Positions 34,643 through 43,933 of a DNA stretch of 64,000 bases are shown here, piece by piece. The notes below the pieces were generated by a model. It was not told the DNA's origin, ran no database searches, and saw only the letters and a list, made by a program, of their open reading frames with translations. Position 1 is the stretch's first letter, and each line of letters starts with the position of its first letter. The DNA comes from an uncultured Christensenellaceae bacterium. Its GTDB lineage: Bacteria > Bacillota > Clostridia > Christensenellales > UBA3700. The translations under genes were made by a program, and so were the position numbers. The stretch is taken from contig CALWKS010000003.1 of NCBI GenBank assembly GCA_944381325.1, positions 124,001-188,000 of the forward strand. The letters run 5' to 3'.

Positions 34643-36094
34643 TTACTTTGCGTTATTTATTTCTGAACTTTCCGCAACCGCCTCGCCGTCTTTCAACGCG
34701 TTCTTACGGCTCTCGAGTTCTCTCTTTATTTCGTCGAAGCGCTCTCTGCCCATATTTGCGCGGAAGGCAAAAATTACCGACACAAGAAAAATAACGCTGG
34801 GCACAACTGCAAGCACAACTCTTATCGCAGTCAGCGCTGATTCAGGCTGAGCAATGACCGTATTGTCTGTGCTTTCTATATATCCGAAAAGTTCGAGTGC
34901 GAGAGAAACGACGGCTACGGCGACGCCTGAAGCGAGTTTATACATAAACTGGGTTATGCCGTAAAACGCGCCTTCTCTTCTCACTCCGTTGACGTATTCG
35001 TCCACCTCCACAACGTCGGGAAGGCTGGCGTAAGGAAGTATCTGTATTGCTGACATGCCGAGCCCTGCCAGAACGCACATAAGAACTGTGCTCCATACCA
35101 CCTTTTCAGGCACGAACAGCGCAAGCGAAAGCGCAACCGTCATATATACGCAGGCAATCGCGTAGACCTTGTGCTTGCTGAATTTCTCGCTCGCTTTTAC
35201 CCAAAGGAAAGACGAAAGTATCGCGCAGATAAGCGGCGTTGCGATAAACACCATACTCATCGTTCCTCCGCCGAAGCCCATAGTATCGTTGATAAAGAAC
35301 ATAAACACGCTCATTATGATATCGAAGCCGACCATGCTGAGCAGATACGTTGCGATAATATTGCGGAATTCCTTGAGCTTGAAAAACTCCTTGAGCGTAA
35401 CGAAAAATCCTTGCGTATTTTCTTTTGAAGTCTCTTCCCTTTCCTTTACCGTAAGAGAACAGATAAAGAAGATTATCGAAGCAAGCACGCCGAATATCAC
35501 AGAAGCGACCGCATACGCCTTGCTGAGAGAGCCGAGTGCGCCGTAGAGAATACTCTCAGTGCCGTCCGCAAGCAAAGCGAAAACCGCCGCGCCGAGGAGC
35601 ATACCTACGTTTGCCATAGCTATCCTTATACCGCTTATAGAGGTGCGCTCGTCGTAATCGTCAGTCATATTGGCAGTCAACGCATTGTAAGGTATATATA
35701 CGACCGTCCACACCGTGTTGTACAGCATATAGACAAGCGTATAATATATCATTTTCGCAATCTGCGCGTTCTCACCGAAAGGCGCAAGCCACAGCAGAAT
35801 AAAACTCAGCCCGTAAGGTATCGCGCCGAAAAGCATATAAACTCTGCGCTTTCCCCATTTGCCGAACTTTGTCTTGTCCACTATTCTGCCCATCATATAG
35901 TCTGTAACCGCGTCCCACGCTCTTGCGATAATGAAAACGACAGAGGCGAGACCCGCCTTCAGACCGCCTACGTTGACAAAAAAATAGAGCAGATAAAAAG
36001 ATATGGCGGCGAACAATATGTTCACCGACATATCGCCGCTGCCATAAGCAATTTTCTGTCCCAAAGATATTTTACCTTTGCGTACTTCTTCCAT
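34643..36094 (-). CDS. GPH family sugar:cation symporter
   Basis: The 483-residue membrane protein is a second GPH/MFS_2 carrier with twelve spans: KIAYGSGDMSVNILFA at the start, ARAWDAVTDYMMGRIVDKT, then GKWGKRRVYMLFG. It starts 25 bases after proS and has GGGGAAAAT before the ATG, so it is probably read through from the proS promoter. There is no glycosidase next to it. Substrate is unknown; its sequence is clearly diverged from the other two carriers in this window. Confidence 0.88.
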   Translation of the reverse strand: MEEVRKGKISLGQKIAYGSGDMSVNILFAAISFYLLYFFVNVGGLKAGLASVVFIIARAWDAVTDYMMGRIVDKTKFGKWGKRRVYMLFGAIPYGLSFILLWLAPFGENAQIAKMIYYTLVYMLYNTVWTVVYIPYNALTANMTDDYDERTSISGIRIAMANVGMLLGAAVFALLADGTESILYGALGSLSKAYAVASVIFGVLASIIFFICSLTVKEREETSKENTQGFFVTLKEFFKLKEFRNIIATYLLSMVGFDIIMSVFMFFINDTMGFGGGTMSMVFIATPLICAILSSFLWVKASEKFSKHKVYAIACVYMTVALSLALFVPEKVVWSTVLMCVLAGLGMSAIQILPYASLPDVVEVDEYVNGVRREGAFYGITQFMYKLASGVAVAVVSLALELFGYIESTDNTVIAQPESALTAIRVVLAVVPSVIFLVSVIFAFRANMGRERFDEIKRELESRKNALKDGEAVAESSEINNAK

Positions 36095-36119
36095 ATTTTC
36101 CCCGAAAATATTTATTTGA

Positions 36120-37838
36120 TTATCTGTATTGCTTCATTTCGTCTTCGATTATCGCCTTGACTTTAGCGGTACATTCGCTGAGGGCTACTCTTTCAGCCTT
36201 TTTGGTCGCGCGCATGCAGATCTCTACTTCGCCGTCGGCAAGAGTCTTGGGCGAAACGACGATCCTTATCGGCATACCCATTAGGTCTGCGTCTGCGAAC
36301 TTGACGCCCGCGCCGCAGTTTCTGTCGTCAAAAAGCACCTCAACGCCGTTATCGGTAAGGTCTTTATACATAGCGTCAGCCTGCTTTGCAACGTTTTCGT
36401 CGTCATAACGCAATGCGCATACATGCACCTGCCACGGAGCGACGGACATAGGAAGGATAAGACCGTTCTCATCATTGGATTCCTGAGCCACAGAAGCGAT
36501 CGCTCTGCCTACGCCTATGCCGTAGCAACCCATGATAGGATTGAACGCCTGACCGTCCTTGCCGTGCACAGTCATGCCCATAGACTTGGTGTACTTTGTG
36601 CCGAGCTGGAATATATTGCCTATCTCGATACCGTTCTCAACTCTGAGTTCTCCTCCGCATACAGGACATCTCTGTCCTGCCTTTACCTTGGAGATATCGA
36701 CGTATTTTACGTTCTTAAAGTCGCGGTCGGGGCTTACTCCGACATAGTGATATTCAGGCTTGTTAGCGCCGCATACCATACCGTTCGTCCCTTCGATAGA
36801 CTTATCGTAAACGACGATGAGCTTGTCTGAAAGTCCTATTGCGCCGATATTGCCGCAGACGATGTCTTCGCTTATTCCGCCGTCGTAAGCGACAACGTTC
36901 TTGCCGAGGACTTTCTTGAGTTTAGCTTCGTTGACTTCGAGGTCTCCTCTTACGAAAGCGACCACTAGTTCGTCCTGCTCTCCCTTTACGGCGTAAACGA
37001 CAGCCTTTATCGTCTTGTATTCAGGCATATCAAGGCGCATGCAGACCTCTTCGATCGTCTTGTCTTCGCCTGTGAATACCTCCTTGAGTTCTTCGGGCTT
37101 GTCGTCGTGCTTGTCGAGGACAGAAACAGCCACTTCCATATTTGCGCGGTAATCGCAGTGATTGCAGAAAACGATGCTGTCTTCGCCCGCATCGGTGATG
37201 AGCATGAATTCGTGAGCAATGCTTCCTCCCATCATTCCCGAATCCGACTTTACGTCAACGAACTTCTTAAGACCTATTCTTCTGAAAATGCGGTAGTAAG
37301 CGTCGAACATTCTGTAATAATATTCTTCAAGCTCCTTTGCGTCGTTGTGGAAAGAATACGCGTCTTTCATCGTGAATTCTCTCACTCTGATAAGTCCGCC
37401 GCGTGCGCGCGCTTCGTCGCGGAACTTGGTCTGGATCTGATATATCATCATAGGCAGCTGCTGGTAGCTTGAAACCGTATGATTGGCAAGATGCACTGCC
37501 GCTTCTTCGTGAGTCATTCCGAGCAGCATATCGTGATCGTTTCTGTCCTTGAAACGCACCATCTCAGAGCCTATAGACTCATATCTGCCGCTGCTGTCCC
37601 AGAGTTCTCTGGGCATAACGACGGGGAAAAGCACTTCCTGTCCGTCCAGCGCGTCCATCTCTTCGCGGATGATGTTCTGAATCTTTCTGCTCATTCTCTG
37701 ACAGGGGGTGGTCATGGTATAGATACCGCCGTAAACCTGCTTGATAAATCCTGCTCTGGAAAGAAGCACGTGGCTTCTGATTTTAGCGTCCTGCGGCGCT
37801 TCTTTGGTCCTTTCGCATACCAGTTTGCTGAGTAACAT
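36120..37838 (-). CDS. proS: Prolyl-tRNA synthetase (bacterial type)
   Basis: The 572-residue enzyme charges tRNA-Pro. It has class II motifs: motif 1 around RKIQNIIREEMDALDGQEV, motif 2 in FRDEARARGGLIRVREFTMK, and motif 3 in GCYGIGVGRAI. Between motifs 2 and 3 is the YbaK-like editing insertion (about 230-380), as in the bacterial ProS type. The C-terminal anticodon domain follows (PWQVHVCALRYDDENV). GGAAG precedes the ATG, and a promoter lies at 37873-37901. The GPH transporter follows in the same direction. Confidence 0.96.
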   Translation of the reverse strand: MLLSKLVCERTKEAPQDAKIRSHVLLSRAGFIKQVYGGIYTMTTPCQRMSRKIQNIIREEMDALDGQEVLFPVVMPRELWDSSGRYESIGSEMVRFKDRNDHDMLLGMTHEEAAVHLANHTVSSYQQLPMMIYQIQTKFRDEARARGGLIRVREFTMKDAYSFHNDAKELEEYYYRMFDAYYRIFRRIGLKKFVDVKSDSGMMGGSIAHEFMLITDAGEDSIVFCNHCDYRANMEVAVSVLDKHDDKPEELKEVFTGEDKTIEEVCMRLDMPEYKTIKAVVYAVKGEQDELVVAFVRGDLEVNEAKLKKVLGKNVVAYDGGISEDIVCGNIGAIGLSDKLIVVYDKSIEGTNGMVCGANKPEYHYVGVSPDRDFKNVKYVDISKVKAGQRCPVCGGELRVENGIEIGNIFQLGTKYTKSMGMTVHGKDGQAFNPIMGCYGIGVGRAIASVAQESNDENGLILPMSVAPWQVHVCALRYDDENVAKQADAMYKDLTDNGVEVLFDDRNCGAGVKFADADLMGMPIRIVVSPKTLADGEVEICMRATKKAERVALSECTAKVKAIIEDEMKQYR

Positions 37839-37872
37839 AAAAATCTTCCTTTATTTTAGTTCGTTAGTTGAA

Positions 37873-37901
37873 ATTTTAGCATAAGGGAACGTCAAAATCA
37901 A
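37873..37901 (-). promoter_or_regulatory. Promoter of proS
   Basis: TTGATT and TAAAAT are separated by 17 bases on the minus strand, and TGC directly before the -10 box makes it an extended -10. Confidence 0.6.
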
Positions 37902-37992
37902 GTATTATCGGACAGATATGATATAAACCGCACGCGCCGCGCGTTTTTATATGCATATATGCGCATATTCGCATAATTAAATATCGTCAGAT

Positions 37993-38039
37993 GCAGATAT
38001 TCGCATCTGCTCATACGAAAATTTTTTATATGAGCAGAT
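37993..38039. repeat. Competing inverted repeats
   Basis: ATCTGCTCATA (38005-38015) pairs perfectly with TATGAGCAGAT (38029-38039). Its first six bases also pair with GCAGAT at 37993-37998, so two hairpins compete for the same arm. Related strings (GCAGATATTC, GCATATTC) recur on both sides between 37950 and 38060. Confidence 0.7.
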
Positions 38040-38238
38040 ATTCATATCAGCGTCCGTTCATATGTCCGCGTCACAAAAGATAATTTTTCTGCATAAAAGT
38101 CAGTCTGCTCTGCTCTCCCGTTTACCCTCATTTTTTGCATTTTCTTTAACAGAAGCTCTCTTATTCTCAACAGTCATAAAAGCCTCATCTGTTAAAAAAA
38201 TATCTTGACAAACTGCGCAAAAAATCGACAAAAGCTAT

Positions 38239-38266
38239 TTGAACTAAACGGTGTTTGTGTTATAAT
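38239..38266 (+). promoter_or_regulatory. Promoter of transketolase genes
   Basis: TTGAAC and TATAAT are separated by 16 bases, with TGT before the -10 box giving an extended -10. Confidence 0.65.
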
Positions 38267-38282
38267 GGCTGTGGAGGGCTTT

Positions 38283-39107
38283 ATGGATAAACAAAAACTC
38301 GAATTCTTAAACGCAAAATCCGATGAAATCAAAAAGATACTTATCGAAATGATAGGTCGTCTGGGCGTCGGACACGTCGGCGGATCGCTTTCAGTCGTGG
38401 ATCTGCTGACCGTATTATATTACGACCTTGCAAAGGTCGACCCTGCAAACCCCAAGGACCCTGACAGAGACCGCATCGTTATGAGTAAAGGACACGCAGG
38501 TCCTGCGCTTTACGCAACTCTGGCTTCAAAGGGCTATTTCCCGATGGACGAGATCAAGACCCTCAACCGTCCGGGTACAAACCTTCCTTCTCACTGCGAC
38601 ATGAACAAGACAGTCGGCGTAGATATGACCGCAGGTTCTCTCGGACAAGGCATCAGCGCGGCAGTCGGTATGGCTCTCGCAGGAAAGATGGACAACAAGG
38701 ATTATCAAGTTTACGCTATCATAGGCGACGGCGAATCCCAGGAAGGTCAGGTGTGGGAAGCTATCATGCTTGCAGGCAACAAAAAGCTGAACAATCTCAC
38801 CATTTTCCTTGACAACAACAGAATGCAGATCGACGACTACGTTGACAACATCAACAGCGTAGAGCCTTTCGACAAAAAATGCGAAGCGTTCAACATGCAG
38901 GCTATCCGCGTCAACGGGCACGACAAAGAAGCGCTTGAAAACGCTATCATCAAAGCAAAGAACACCAAAGACAAGTGCACCTGCATCGTAATGGATACGA
39001 TAAAAGGCTATGGCGTTGACTGGGCTGTAAGCAAAGGCGTAGGCAGCCACAGCTTCTCTATCTCAGAGAAAGAATGGAGAGAATTCTGCAATAAGGAGAC
39101 GGACTGA
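38283..39107 (+). CDS. Transketolase, N-terminal (TPP-binding) subunit
   Basis: The 274-residue protein is the N-terminal half of a split transketolase. It carries the thiamine diphosphate motif IIGDGESQEGQVWEA ending in LDNNRMQ, the substrate and cofactor segment GHVGGSLS, MSKGHAGPALYA and DMTAGSLGQG. With the next gene it forms the enzyme that moves two-carbon units between sugar phosphates in the pentose phosphate pathway. The ATG at 38283 has GGAGGG five bases upstream. An apparent longer frame begins inside the promoter region and is rejected. Its stop overlaps the start of the partner gene as TGATG. Confidence 0.93.
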   Translation: MDKQKLEFLNAKSDEIKKILIEMIGRLGVGHVGGSLSVVDLLTVLYYDLAKVDPANPKDPDRDRIVMSKGHAGPALYATLASKGYFPMDEIKTLNRPGTNLPSHCDMNKTVGVDMTAGSLGQGISAAVGMALAGKMDNKDYQVYAIIGDGESQEGQVWEAIMLAGNKKLNNLTIFLDNNRMQIDDYVDNINSVEPFDKKCEAFNMQAIRVNGHDKEALENAIIKAKNTKDKCTCIVMDTIKGYGVDWAVSKGVGSHSFSISEKEWREFCNKETD

Positions 39108-40048
39108 TGCAAGACGTAAAGGAACTGAGAGAAATATATTGCGACAGCCTTCTCGAAATGGCTGAAACCAACAAAAACATCGTCGTTGTCGAAGCTGACC
39201 TGACCAACTGTATAAAGACAGGTCGTTTCAAGGCGGCTCACCCCGACAGATTTATCAACGTGGGTATTGCTGAAGCGAATATGATAGGCATAAGCGCAGG
39301 TCTTTCCACTTGCGGAAAGATTCCCTTCTGCTCTTCTTTCGCACCGTTCGCTACCCGTCGCTGCTACGATCAGATTTTTATATCTGTCGCTTACAGCAAA
39401 CAGAACGTGAAGATCGTGGGCACTGACCCCGGCATAACCGCAGAGCTTAACGGAGGCACGCATATGCCTTTTGAAGATATGGGCATCATGAGAAACATCC
39501 CCAATATGGTATGTATCGAGCCCACCGACGCGGCTATGCTCAAGTCGCTCATGCCGCAGATCGCCTCTTATTACGGTCCCGTATATCTGCGCATTATGAG
39601 AAAGAAGTGTGAACAGATCTACGGCGAGGGCGCTGAGTTCGATATGTTCAAAGCGTTCACTCTCCGCCAGGGAAGCGACCTCACTATCTTCGCCAGCGGC
39701 ATTATGGTATCGCGCGCTCTCGAAGCTGCGGACAAACTCAAGAGCGAAGGCATTTACGCCGAGGTCATCAACGTATATACCTGGAAGCCTATCGACGTAG
39801 AAACCATCGTTAAAAGCGTTTCCAAGACAGGCGCTTGCGTGGTTGCCGAAAATCACAACGTGCACAATGGATTGTTCGGCGCTGTGTCAGAAGTTCTTGC
39901 AGAGCACTGCCCCGTTCCCGCTGAATCCGTATCTGTCAAGGATATGTTCGGCGAAGTGGGCAAGATCCCTTACCTCGAAGAAAAGTTCGGACTGCGTGCA
40001 AACGATATCTACGACGCTGCAAAGAAAGTTCTTACAAGAAAGAAATAA
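39107..40048 (+). CDS. Transketolase, C-terminal subunit
   Basis: The 313-residue protein holds the pyrimidine-binding and C-terminal domains of transketolase. The conserved Glu of the cofactor site lies in INVGIAEANMIGISAG, and SSFAPFATRRCYDQI and the C-terminal VVAENHNVHNGLFGAV are typical. It pairs with the preceding subunit, to which it is coupled by a one-base TGATG overlap. Split transketolases are normal in many Firmicutes and archaea, so this is not a frameshift. A strong terminator follows. Confidence 0.93.
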   Translation: MQDVKELREIYCDSLLEMAETNKNIVVVEADLTNCIKTGRFKAAHPDRFINVGIAEANMIGISAGLSTCGKIPFCSSFAPFATRRCYDQIFISVAYSKQNVKIVGTDPGITAELNGGTHMPFEDMGIMRNIPNMVCIEPTDAAMLKSLMPQIASYYGPVYLRIMRKKCEQIYGEGAEFDMFKAFTLRQGSDLTIFASGIMVSRALEAADKLKSEGIYAEVINVYTWKPIDVETIVKSVSKTGACVVAENHNVHNGLFGAVSEVLAEHCPVPAESVSVKDMFGEVGKIPYLEEKFGLRANDIYDAAKKVLTRKK

Positions 40049-40065
40049 TAAGGCAATTCAAATAA

Positions 40066-40094
40066 AAAGAAGCGCAATCCGCGCTTCTTTTTTT
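40066..40094 (+). terminator. Terminator of transketolase genes
   Basis: A perfect 10-bp stem (AAAGAAGCGC with GCGCTTCTTT, AATCC loop) is followed by a T run. Confidence 0.85.
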
Positions 40095-40331
40095 ATTCTC
40101 GTTTTCTCGTTTTTATTTCCTCATTTAACGCGCTTTAACGCAAAACTCAATCAATATCGTTTATTTCTTGATCAAATACGCCCGACTTTAAGACTTTAAG
40201 CCTGAAAGAGATTAAGCGTTTATTTTACCACACTGATTATATTATTACTCATAGCATTTTAATAATCGATCATGACTTTGATAATGCTGGTATTAATAAG
40301 CAAGTGACAATCGCAAAAATCCGATACGCAT

Positions 40332-40360
40332 AAAAAAAGAAGCGGTTTGCCCGCTTCTTT
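40332..40360 (-). terminator. Terminator of GPH transporter gene
   Basis: A perfect 10-bp stem (AAAGAAGCGG with CCGCTTCTTT) is followed on the minus strand by seven consecutive T residues. Confidence 0.85.
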
Positions 40361-40376
40361 CTATTGACTTGAATTG

Positions 40377-41966
40377 TCAGTCTTTCTTGTCTTCTTCGCT
40401 TGCAGCAACTTCTGCAACGGGAGAGGTCTCGCTCACTGTTTCTTCGTCAGCGGGAGCAACGCCTGCAACAAGCGCTCTGCGACGCTCTATTTCAGCCTTG
40501 ATTTCATCGTATCTTGCACCGTAAAGATTGTACTTCTTCTTATATACGATATATCCGAGCGCACAGATAGGAATGGGGATAAGGAACATAAACACACGCA
40601 GAATAGTCAGTGCGTCAAGAGAAAGCACACCAGTTGTCGTATCTGCGATCTGCTCGTAAGTGCCCGTAGCGTCGTTCCACTGACTGATTATCTGAGGAAG
40701 CTTCGCAACCTTGATACCGATACCGAGAAGAAGCATTGCGATAGCGCCTGCGAACTTGGTCAGAAGGGTCTGCACAGAGAAGATAATGCTGTCTCCTCTC
40801 TTACCGTTGAGGTATTCGCCGTAATCTACAACGTCTGCGATCATAACCGTAGAGCCTATCTGATTGAGTCCGTTGCTTGTCATAAGGAATGCGCCTGCAA
40901 TAGCGACTATTACAACGTTAAGCCATCTTGCGCCCGAATTGCCGAAGCCGTAATCAGGTTTCAAAACAAAGAACACGAGGAAGAGCGCCGCCATACCTAT
41001 CATAGCCATAAAGTAGTTGGCGCCGTATATCTTCTCTCTGGGTATCTTTTTTGTGATCAGGTTGTAGAAAAACATCGCTATGCCCTGACCGGTGCAGGCA
41101 ACTACGGTAAATACCGTATATCCTACGTTGGGATCGAGAATGCCTATGCTGTCGTTGCCGTAATAAATAAAGATATAGAGTATCTGGAACAGCGATATCG
41201 TCGTTGCCGAACAGAAAAGAACGTAAGAAACCGCGTACGATCTCAGCTGATCGTTGCTCTTGAAGAACTTGAATATCTCTTTAATGCCTACGTCTTCTGA
41301 AGGGATTTTATATCTTTCCTTATTGCACAGCACCGTAACCATTATAAAGCAGAACATAAGAACAGCCACGATTATGCCGAGAGCAAGGTAAGCAGTCTTT
41401 ACGCCGTACTTGGGAGCGATAAGAGGCATGCACAGCGAAGTACCGATGGTGGAAGCCACGAAACCGCCGAAGCCGCCTACAAGTTTAGCAAGAGAGCTGA
41501 GCTTGTTGCGCTCATCGGTAGAGTTGGCGATAGTCGGGATCATTGACCAGAACGGAACGTCAACCACGGTAAACGTCATACCCCAGATTATGTACATGAA
41601 AATGTAATAGAAATATCTGACGCCGACTGCTGTAGTATCGGTATTGAGCGGAATAAACATAGCAACCAGCGAAACAGCGTTCAGCAAAGCGCCTATAGCT
41701 ATCCACGGGCGGAATTTACCCCATCTCTTGCTGGGCTTTGTGTTGTTTACGAGAGTTGCCAGCAGCGGGTCATTGACGGTATCCCATATCTTTGCGACGA
41801 CGAACGCAAACGTAAGAACGAGGGCGTCCAGTCCCATATAGATATTGAGGTACGCAAGGAAAAACACGTTGATACAGTTATTGCTGACTTCTCTGCCGAG
41901 AGAACCGAGCGAATAGGTGATATTCTCGCCCCAGGTCAGCCCTTTGTTCAATGTCTTGGAACTCAT
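40377..41966 (-). CDS. GPH family sugar:cation symporter
   Basis: The 529-residue membrane protein is the third GPH/MFS_2 carrier here. It has twelve spans, YSLGSLGREVSNNCINVFF at the N-terminus, AKIWDTVNDPLLATLVNNT and KRWGKFRPWIAIG. It is longer than the others because of an acidic, Ala/Glu/Ser-rich cytoplasmic tail of about 40 residues (EETVSETSPVAEVAASEEDK). It stands alone between its own promoter (41995-42023) and terminator. The GH13 gene upstream could supply the use for its substrate (an alpha-glucoside), but the terminator between them shows they are separate units. Confidence 0.9.
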   Translation of the reverse strand: MSSKTLNKGLTWGENITYSLGSLGREVSNNCINVFFLAYLNIYMGLDALVLTFAFVVAKIWDTVNDPLLATLVNNTKPSKRWGKFRPWIAIGALLNAVSLVAMFIPLNTDTTAVGVRYFYYIFMYIIWGMTFTVVDVPFWSMIPTIANSTDERNKLSSLAKLVGGFGGFVASTIGTSLCMPLIAPKYGVKTAYLALGIIVAVLMFCFIMVTVLCNKERYKIPSEDVGIKEIFKFFKSNDQLRSYAVSYVLFCSATTISLFQILYIFIYYGNDSIGILDPNVGYTVFTVVACTGQGIAMFFYNLITKKIPREKIYGANYFMAMIGMAALFLVFFVLKPDYGFGNSGARWLNVVIVAIAGAFLMTSNGLNQIGSTVMIADVVDYGEYLNGKRGDSIIFSVQTLLTKFAGAIAMLLLGIGIKVAKLPQIISQWNDATGTYEQIADTTTGVLSLDALTILRVFMFLIPIPICALGYIVYKKKYNLYGARYDEIKAEIERRRALVAGVAPADEETVSETSPVAEVAASEEDKKD

Positions 41967-41994
41967 AATCTTCTCCTTTCACCTTAATAAAATA

Positions 41995-42023
41995 ATTGTA
42001 ACACACGACGTGCGCGGTTACAA
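41995..42023 (-). promoter_or_regulatory. Promoter of GPH transporter gene
   Basis: TTGTAA and TACAAT are separated by 17 bases on the minus strand. The spacer carries a short CACG-N-CGTG dyad that could bind a regulator. Confidence 0.6.
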
Positions 42024-42110
42024 CAATATATAAAAACAAAATAGTCAAACAAATTTACGGTTTTGTATATAAAAAACGCATAAAATTACGGTTTTTCAGC
42101 TGAAAAAAGC

Positions 42111-42152
42111 AAAAAAGTGCGCCAAAGTCTTTTATAACCGGACAATGGCGCA
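42111..42152 (-). terminator. Terminator of cysK-comF-GH13 operon
   Basis: On the minus strand a 7-bp stem (TGCGCCA with TGGCGCA), an internal loop and a further 3-bp GTC/GAC stem are followed by CTTTTTT. A perfect A/T palindrome (TTTTTCAGCTGAAAAA, 42092-42107) lies just beyond. Confidence 0.75.
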
Positions 42153-42202
42153 GATTTGTTTTTTAATTCCTTTTCAACTGTTTTTCATTGAAAAACCTTG
42201 TT

Positions 42203-43933
42203 TCAGATGCGGTAAACCACCGCTTCGAAAGGTCTGAGCTTCCTGTTGCCGAGAGGCAGAATTTCTTCGTAATTGCACAATTCAACCGCGTGAGCGCATT
42301 TGCCTTTCCACTCTTCGGGAAGTCTGAAGTTTACTTCCTTATTGGTAAAATTGCATATCACGGCGAGAGCGTCTTTGCCTATTCTTCTCTCGTAGACATA
42401 CAGTTTAGAGCTGTTTTTATAAAATTCGTTGAACTGCCCTTTTATTATAAATTTGTTGCCGAGGCGGTATCTTATCAGTCTCTTGTAAAAACTGAGTATG
42501 CTTGACGGGTCGTCCTTCTGAACCTCAACGTTCTTATATACGTAGTTGGGGTTTACCGTCATCCAAGGCTTTGCGCCTTCGGCTGAGAACCCTGCGTTCT
42601 CTTCTCCGCTCCACTGCATAGGCGTTCTTCCGTGATCGCGCGCGACCTTGGACAGAGCTTTTCTGACAACGGGAAGCATAAACGGAGCTTTCTTCCTGAA
42701 CGCTTTAAGCACGTTGACCGACAACACGTCCTCATATACCTCGTCCGCTTTCATTACCGGATTTTCACGTTCGTCGCAGTTCTTAAGATATTTCGCTTCT
42801 TTGACGGGCAGATTGGTCATGCCTATTTCCTGCCCCTGATACACGAAGGGCACTCCTCTTTGCATATAAAGCGCGACCGCAAGCATCTTAGCCGCCTCGT
42901 CAAAATGCCCTTTGCAGTTGTATCCGATAAATCTCGGGATACAACGCGGCTGATCGTGGTTTTCAAAGAACAGAGTGGGCGCGCAAGTTGCCGGCAAAGC
43001 CTGCCAACGCGCGAAAATCGCTTTGAGCTTTTTAAGGTTTACGTTGTGCGGCAGTATCTGCATATATCTGTCGCAGTTGGTATGCTCGAACGCGAATACG
43101 CAGTCAAGTTCTCCCACCTTTTCGTCGATATATCCCGCCGCGTTTTCGCTGGTTATGCCCATAGCCTCGCCGACGATGGTTGTGTCGTATCTGTTCCACG
43201 CTCTGTCGGCAAGTTCTTTTATGAACTTATGATAATTTTCAGTCAGACAGTACTGCTCGAAGCCTATCAGCGGCAGCTTTATCTTGCCGTCGGGAAGTCC
43301 GTCGTTCTTGGATATGTATGTAATTACGTCGCATCTGAAACCGTCAACGCCCTTTTCGAACCAGAAATTGCATATATCGGCGACTTCCTGCCTGACCTTG
43401 GGATTGTTCCAGTTGAGATCGGGCTGTTTGTATGAGAACAGGTGCATATACCACTCATCTGTCTCTTTTTCGTATTTCCATGCAGGTCCCAGAAAATTGG
43501 ACATCCAGTTGTTGGGCGGACGGTTGCCTTTTCTGCCCTTTCCTTTGCGCCAGTAATAATAATCGCGGTAAGGGTTGTCCTTGCTCTTCCTGCTCTCTTT
43601 GAACCAGTTGTGCTCGTCCGAAGTATGGTTTACGACAAGGTCCATGATAAGCCTTATGCCGCGGTCGTGCAGTCCTTTTATAAGCTGCTCGAAATCCTCC
43701 ATTGTGCCGAACTCGTCCATAATATCGCGGTAATCGCTTATATCGTAGCCGTTGTCGTCGTTGGGCGACTTATAACACGGCGAAAGCCATACCGCGGTAA
43801 TGCCGAGTTCTTTCAGATAATCCAGTTTTGAGATTATACCCTTGAGATCACCGATGCCGTCTCCGTTGGAATCGCAGAAACTGCGCGGATAAATCTGATA
43901 GAAAAAGCTGTCTTTATACCATCTGCTCTTCAT
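42203..43933 (-). CDS. GH13 alpha-glucosidase (oligo-1,6-glucosidase type)
   Basis: The 576-residue protein is a family 13 alpha-glucosidase with nucleophile D202 in GFRCDVITY, acid/base E256 in IVGEAMGI and transition-state Asp D327 in FENHDQPR. SFFYQIYPRSFCDSNGDGIG is the usual N-terminus of the oligo-1,6-glucosidase group. It cuts short alpha-glucosides such as isomaltose in the cytoplasm; trehalose-6-phosphate or sucrose-type specificity cannot be excluded. The ATG at 43933 has GGGAGG six bases upstream and lies 20 bases inside the end of comF; an in-frame extension of 18 codons upstream has no such site. It ends the cysK-comF operon. Confidence 0.92.
   Translation of the reverse strand: MKSRWYKDSFFYQIYPRSFCDSNGDGIGDLKGIISKLDYLKELGITAVWLSPCYKSPNDDNGYDISDYRDIMDEFGTMEDFEQLIKGLHDRGIRLIMDLVVNHTSDEHNWFKESRKSKDNPYRDYYYWRKGKGRKGNRPPNNWMSNFLGPAWKYEKETDEWYMHLFSYKQPDLNWNNPKVRQEVADICNFWFEKGVDGFRCDVITYISKNDGLPDGKIKLPLIGFEQYCLTENYHKFIKELADRAWNRYDTTIVGEAMGITSENAAGYIDEKVGELDCVFAFEHTNCDRYMQILPHNVNLKKLKAIFARWQALPATCAPTLFFENHDQPRCIPRFIGYNCKGHFDEAAKMLAVALYMQRGVPFVYQGQEIGMTNLPVKEAKYLKNCDERENPVMKADEVYEDVLSVNVLKAFRKKAPFMLPVVRKALSKVARDHGRTPMQWSGEENAGFSAEGAKPWMTVNPNYVYKNVEVQKDDPSSILSFYKRLIRYRLGNKFIIKGQFNEFYKNSSKLYVYERRIGKDALAVICNFTNKEVNFRLPEEWKGKCAHAVELCNYEEILPLGNRKLRPFEAVVYRI

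Larger units (their letters stand above)
37839..38282. other. Divergent intergenic region proS / transketolase
   Basis: This 444-base region holds the proS promoter at its left side, an AT-rich palindrome cluster (37950-38060) and the transketolase promoter at 38239-38266. No coding frame is credible; a frame from 38205 into the transketolase overlaps its promoter. Confidence 0.6.
40049..40376. other. Intergenic region between convergent genes
   Basis: This 328-base gap has a terminator at each end (40066-40094 and 40332-40360). The AT-rich 230 bases between them contain only a short tandem GACTTTAA repeat near 40181-40198. I see no gene in it. Confidence 0.6.

Noticed and set aside
37932..37944. 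GC-rich palindrome ACGCGC-C-GCGCGT followed by TTTTT as a plus-strand terminator.
   Set aside because: No plus-strand gene ends upstream; the hairpin would need a very tight loop. It is probably chance.
38205..38282. An upstream extension of the transketolase N-terminal subunit.
   Set aside because: It covers the -35 and -10 boxes and lacks a ribosome site; the ATG at 38283 has GGAGGG.
39105..39109. Transketolase split by a frameshift.
   Set aside because: The TGATG junction, intact domain boundary and the common occurrence of split transketolases show two real genes.
42092..42107. Perfect palindrome TTTTTCAGCTGAAAAA as an operator.
   Set aside because: It lies past the GH13 operon terminator, far from any start; A/T palindromes of this kind are common in such spacers.
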